The translations under genes and the position numbers were made by a program. Below the pieces are notes generated by a model, which was not told the origin of the DNA, ran no database searches, and saw nothing but the letters and a program-made list of their open reading frames with translations. This document shows, piece by piece, positions 60,966 through 64,000 of a DNA stretch of 64,000 nucleotides (position 1 is its first letter; the number at the start of each line of letters is the position of its first letter). This DNA is from an uncultured Clostridia bacterium (GTDB lineage Bacteria; Bacillota; Clostridia; TANB77; CAG-465), in NCBI GenBank assembly GCA_944387385.1, contig CALXES010000003.1, positions 1-64,000 on the forward strand. Reading direction: 5' to 3'.

Positions 60966-61443
60966 CTAATTTAATTCTAAAAAGTTTTCCTTAAACCAAT
61001 TTCTAGTTTTAAACTTTGATACACCAATATTATATAAAATGTACATATATAGCTCATACGTATTACTAAATATCTCCTCAACAGGTGAATTTTCTGAAAA
61101 TATTACCTCTCTAAGATTAAAAAATGATTTATTTCCAAATATTTTGTATATTGTGTAAATATCTCCTTTAATATCTTCATCTAGTTCTTTTCCTAATTTT
61201 ATTTGCTTATCGTTTAAAATAATCTTTTCATACTTTCCAAACTTATCATCTAATACTTTTAAATATATGCCGACTCATATCTATTCTAAAGTCTTCTTTA
61301 AATAGCTTATCTTCATCATATACACTCATATAGTATCCTTCAAGTAAATATAATAAGCAAGTCAAATGAGCTGTATTTATATTTTTTAATCGCTCTTGAA
61401 ATAACCCAACTAAATAATATGATATTAAAATGATATCATTCAT
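60966..61443 (-). pseudogene. Frameshifted Panacea (DUF4065)-like gene
   Basis: The first frame (ATG 61443, AAAGGAGGT site) covers 65 residues to a stop at 61246: MNDIILISYYLVGLFQERL start with LLYLLEGYYMSVYDEDKLF. The continuation is in another frame from about 61271 to 60966 and reads GIYLKVLDDKFGKY...LELN. Removing one base near 61272 joins the two into about 158 residues, the Panacea length, with the typical short N-terminal helices and EDFRIDMS turn. Either a real frameshift or a sequence error. Panacea domains often act as antitoxins. Confidence 0.7.
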
Positions 61444-61527
61444 AATAACTACCTCCTTTAACTATAATTAAATTAAAGTTTAAGTATAAATGCTCAATCA
61501 TTATAACATAAAAAAGCAATAAAAAAA

Positions 61528-61549
61528 AGAAGATTTTAAATCTTCTAAA
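61528..61549 (-). terminator. Terminator of the 204-residue gene
   Basis: AGAAGATTT / AAATCTTCT hairpin with long A-run on the plus strand (U-tract for minus transcript), overlapping the stop at 61545. Confidence 0.82.
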
Positions 61550-62159
61550 TTTTATCTAAAAAATTGTTTCTTGAAATAGTACTTTCAGAAAAAACTTTAG
61601 ATATAAAGTATGGTACGAAATTAAGCATTCCTTTTTTTAAATTCATCGATAAAGTTAAATTGTCACTACATTCAATTTTATCTTTTAAATCGTTTTCTAC
61701 TTTAAGGCGATATGAAAGCTTAGTATCAACACAGAATATTTCTCCCTTTTCTTCAAACTGATAACTAGAAAATACTTTTTTTCTAAGTTCGCTTACACTT
61801 AGTGTATCTTCCACATCAAAAGTTAAATATGAATTTAAAAAAATAAAATTTTTCATAGAGTAATCAACATCATTTTGCACAAGTACTAATATTATATAAA
61901 GTATTTCTTTTATTTTGCTAGACTCTCTAAAGCAGTGAACTTCTAATTTTCCATTCTCATACTTTGGATAAAAAACTTTAACATAGAAATCTTTAAAAAT
62001 ATATTTTACTGAGAATTTCTCTTTAGAAAACTTGTACCGTATTTGATTTTCTCTAAATTTTGTCGCTATTTCTTTGCCGACACCATAACCCACTCCTTTT
62101 CTTATTGAAAGACATAATTCTAATCTTTCTCTTTTCTTTTTGACATTAGTCTGTTTCAT
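61545..62159 (-). CDS. Uncharacterised protein
   Basis: 204 residues. Basic N-terminus (MKQTNVKKKRERLELC), a GVGYGVGKE stretch near 22-30, then strand-rich middle and a helical end. No membrane helix, no recognised domain. AGAGGAG ribosome site. Monocistronic. About 120 nt separate it from the next upstream gene, and the two show a broadly similar length and strand-rich texture but no clear homology by eye. Confidence 0.6.
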   Translation of the reverse strand: MKQTNVKKKRERLELCLSIRKGVGYGVGKEIATKFRENQIRYKFSKEKFSVKYIFKDFYVKVFYPKYENGKLEVHCFRESSKIKEILYIILVLVQNDVDYSMKNFIFLNSYLTFDVEDTLSVSELRKKVFSSYQFEEKGEIFCVDTKLSYRLKVENDLKDKIECSDNLTLSMNLKKGMLNFVPYFISKVFSESTISRNNFLDKI

Positions 62160-62278
62160 TTTTTTCTTTTTCTCCTCTCTAAAAAAATGAACCCCCTAAA
62201 GTGATATATATAAATCACAATAATATTATAACATTTATTTGTTTTTATGTCAACAAAAGTCAAAAAAAAGAAAAGAAA

Positions 62279-62941
62279 TTAATTCTTTATTCCTTTTACT
62301 ATATCATTATTGAAGACTATAATGTTATTAACAATTTCATAATATATCTCAGATAATCCCACAGTATCAACATTTCCACAATAAGCATCAAATATAATAA
62401 CATTCTTATATGTTTCAATATCATAATTTACATCTATAGTATATTTAGTATATTTGCTAGGAAGTAGTCTATCAAAGTATTCAACAAACTCATCATCTTC
62501 TTCATATTTTACAGATATATTATTATACTTTTGTAAATTCTTAACAAAAAATCCACATTTAATTTTAAGCGCTTTTGGTAATTTACTGTCTGCAAACTTA
62601 TCTAATGCTAATTTTATTTGAAATACAATTCCACCAATATAAAAGAAACATTGTCTTTGCTTTAAAGGAACTTTTTCAAAAATAAAACTAATCATTATCT
62701 TAGTTTTGTCTAAATCAGATTTTTTCTTTGTTTCAATCATTTGGTAATCAAGTGTTACACCTTTACATTTTTTACTTATTGTAGATAAACAACCAATTAC
62801 TTTATCTTGATGGCAGTTTTGTATGAAAAAACTATACTCTAAACATATCCGCTTATCTACACCAAGCATTAATTTTTCATTTGGTCCTTCAATAAATTTT
62901 TCAAATTCACATCTTTCATTTTGTACATTGTTATTTAACAT
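62279..62941 (-). CDS. Uncharacterised protein
   Basis: 220 residues from ATG 62941 (AGAGGAGGG 6 nt before; a GTG at 62947 precedes in frame). Cysteine-rich in its first half (C13, C32, C43, C51 approx) with strand-rich soluble character. No family recognised. A terminator for the upstream SDR gene lies between. Confidence 0.6.
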   Translation of the reverse strand: MLNNNVQNERCEFEKFIEGPNEKLMLGVDKRICLEYSFFIQNCHQDKVIGCLSTISKKCKGVTLDYQMIETKKKSDLDKTKIMISFIFEKVPLKQRQCFFYIGGIVFQIKLALDKFADSKLPKALKIKCGFFVKNLQKYNNISVKYEEDDEFVEYFDRLLPSKYTKYTIDVNYDIETYKNVIIFDAYCGNVDTVGLSEIYYEIVNNIIVFNNDIVKGIKN

Positions 62942-62972
62942 ATGCACCCTCCTCTTTCTTTAATAAAAAAAA

Positions 62973-62993
62973 CGTAAAAATTATATTTTTACG
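62973..62993 (-). terminator. Terminator of the SDR gene
   Basis: CGTAAAAA / TTTTTACG hairpin with A-run on the plus strand, about 40 nt after the SDR stop. Confidence 0.75.
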
Positions 62994-63035
62994 CTTTTAA
63001 TTATATCATTTATACCGTATTATGTCAATTATTTT

Positions 63036-63782
63036 CTATTCTCTTCTCTTTTGCGTACTATAAACTACCTTACTTGCTATATTTGTTGGAGCAATTTTAC
63101 CCAAAAATCTTAATATTTTTATACTAAATCCAGGTGTAATATCTGTCTTTCCTTGTAACATTTTATCAACAGTATATCTAGCTACGTAATCACTAGATAA
63201 AGATTTGAGATCAAATTTTACATTAGCTACTTTATTAAAATTTGTTCTTACTGGTCCTGGATTTAAAGTACCAACCCTAACATTACTTTTACTTTTCTTT
63301 AACTCTTCATTTATTGAAGCAGATAAAATATATACATAATGTTTAGATGAATAATATGCTGCCATAAGTGGACCTGGTAAATGTCCAGCTATAGATGAAA
63401 CATTTAATATATAGCCACTATCTTTTTTAACCATTTTCTTTAAAAAAAGTTTTGTTAATACATGTACAGCTGTAACGTTAGTGTTAATTAACTGTACTTC
63501 TCTATCCAAATCTGTATTAGTAAATCTTCCAAATACACCAAAACCAGCATTATTTACTAATATATCTATATCATCTACTAAATCATATATTTTTTTGCAA
63601 TTATCCACTATGCTAATATCCATAGGAATTATTTGAACTTTCGTTTTTATTTCTTTTGCCACTTCATTAAGTTTTTCTTCATTTCTAGCAACAAGAATAA
63701 TATCATATCCTCTTTTTGAAAGTTCTTTTGCTATATCTCTTCCTATTCCAGAAGAAGCACCTGTTACTAAAGCTTTTGCCAT
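63036..63782 (-). CDS. Short-chain dehydrogenase/reductase
   Basis: 248 residues. TGASSGIG (7-14) dinucleotide motif, NNAGFG near 78-83, SS at the catalytic Ser region (LNVSSIAG) and YYSSK (catalytic Tyr-x-x-x-Lys) near 146-151. NAD(P)H oxidoreductase of unknown substrate, likely a ketoacyl- or keto-alcohol type. AGGAGGT-like ribosome site. Confidence 0.92.
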   Translation of the reverse strand: MAKALVTGASSGIGRDIAKELSKRGYDIILVARNEEKLNEVAKEIKTKVQIIPMDISIVDNCKKIYDLVDDIDILVNNAGFGVFGRFTNTDLDREVQLINTNVTAVHVLTKLFLKKMVKKDSGYILNVSSIAGHLPGPLMAAYYSSKHYVYILSASINEELKKSKSNVRVGTLNPGPVRTNFNKVANVKFDLKSLSSDYVARYTVDKMLQGKTDITPGFSIKILRFLGKIAPTNIASKVVYSTQKRRE

Positions 63783-63836
63783 TTTATACCTCCCATCATG
63801 ATAATAATATCAAGAAAAGAATAAAATAACAACAAT

Positions 63837-64000
63837 TTATATATTTCTTAATAAAATTCTATCTAATTGTTCGTATAAATCTTTAACTCTTTTATGATTT
63901 TCTTCTCTATATATGGAATCTAATATGTTATTAATTTCATCATTTTTTACAAGCTCTAATGCTGCAATTCTAATTAAGAAAAGTTTTAAAACACCTAAAT
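63837..64000 (-). CDS. Unknown protein, 3' part only (runs off the window)
   Basis: An open minus-strand frame from the window end to a TAA at 63837-63839 gives at least 54 codons (…LFLIRIAALELVKNDEINNI…RILLRNI). The helical, charged composition looks coding, but the start and most of the gene lie beyond the window. Confidence 0.5.
   Translation of the reverse strand, partial: LGVLKLFLIRIAALELVKNDEINNILDSIYREENHKRVKDLYEQLDRILLRNI

Noticed and set aside
40390..62941. A prophage suggested by a ClpP-like gene, a Panacea-like gene and a dUTPase
   Set aside because: The genes are far apart, on different strands, and no capsid, portal, terminase, integrase or lysis gene was seen.

Overview
The window is very AT-rich, gene-dense chromosome from a low-GC Bacillota, most likely an endospore-forming clostridial relative. 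Evidence for this: A/T-biased codons, strong GGAGG ribosome sites, mutS-mutL-miaA, YabE-like/rsmA and ywlE/rpiB/wecA synteny, spmA/spmB, CwlD, a Spo0E-like peptide, a DnaD/DnaI-type helicase loader pair and a 2-hydroxyacyl-CoA dehydratase activase-like giant protein. No prophage, integrase, transposase, CRISPR array or rRNA was seen. Most genes lie on the minus strand, in short operons closed by hairpin-plus-T terminators, many of them shared by convergent genes.

Layout. 0-4 kb: DnaJ-like protein, MBL hydrolase, dnaD/dnaC-type helicase loading pair. 4-5.4 kb: three coupled membrane genes resembling VirB3, VirB6 and the VirB2 pilin of type IV secretion systems. 5.9-6.1 kb: tRNA-Lys-Glu-Thr. 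6.2-16 kb: a tandem metallophosphoesterase pair (one member lacks metal ligands), thymidine kinase, GDPD, rsmA, YabE-like transglycosylase, lemA-htpX, dUTPase. 16-23.7 kb: HlyD-like/miaA/mutL, mutS, spmB/spmA. 24-29 kb: HAD, GNAT, an ABC-F gene preceded by a leader peptide and attenuator, and a DUF2207-like protein. 29-33 kb: a homospermidine synthase / glutathionylspermidine-synthase-like operon, then tadA between two tRNA-Arg genes, one of which (ACG) is TadA's substrate. 35-39.4 kb: the 1440-residue activase. 39.6-46.4 kb: HD hydrolase, ClpP-like protein, CwlD, ECF sigma with a tiny membrane partner, Nudix, radical SAM, nucleotidyltransferase, YlbF-like. 46.4-50.5 kb: operon with a VirB4-type ATPase, its N-terminal companion protein, a CpaE/TadZ-like ATPase and a novel protein. 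50.6-51.6 kb: three small proteins and a 49-residue Spo0E-like gene. 51.8-64 kb: M16 peptidase pair, YqeY, WecA/TagO-like, RpiB, LMW phosphatase, NAD kinase, DUF308, UDG-like, GNATs, a frameshifted Panacea-like gene, two unknown proteins, an SDR and a truncated gene at the edge.

Most interesting: the two T4SS-like loci together supply VirB2/B3/B4/B6-like parts and a TadZ-like ATPase, but no relaxase, coupling protein or integrase is near, so this looks like a chromosomally domesticated envelope machine. The VirB4 operon and the Spo0E-like gene have the same promoter layout: a 16-base element (ATCGCAASTTTCGACA as read on the plus strand, containing a Spo0A-box-like TGTCGAA), exactly 29 bp, a -35, 17 bp, a -10. 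The element also sits between the VirB4 operon and the divergent small-protein operon. This suggests a shared regulon, perhaps tied to entry into sporulation; that function is inference.
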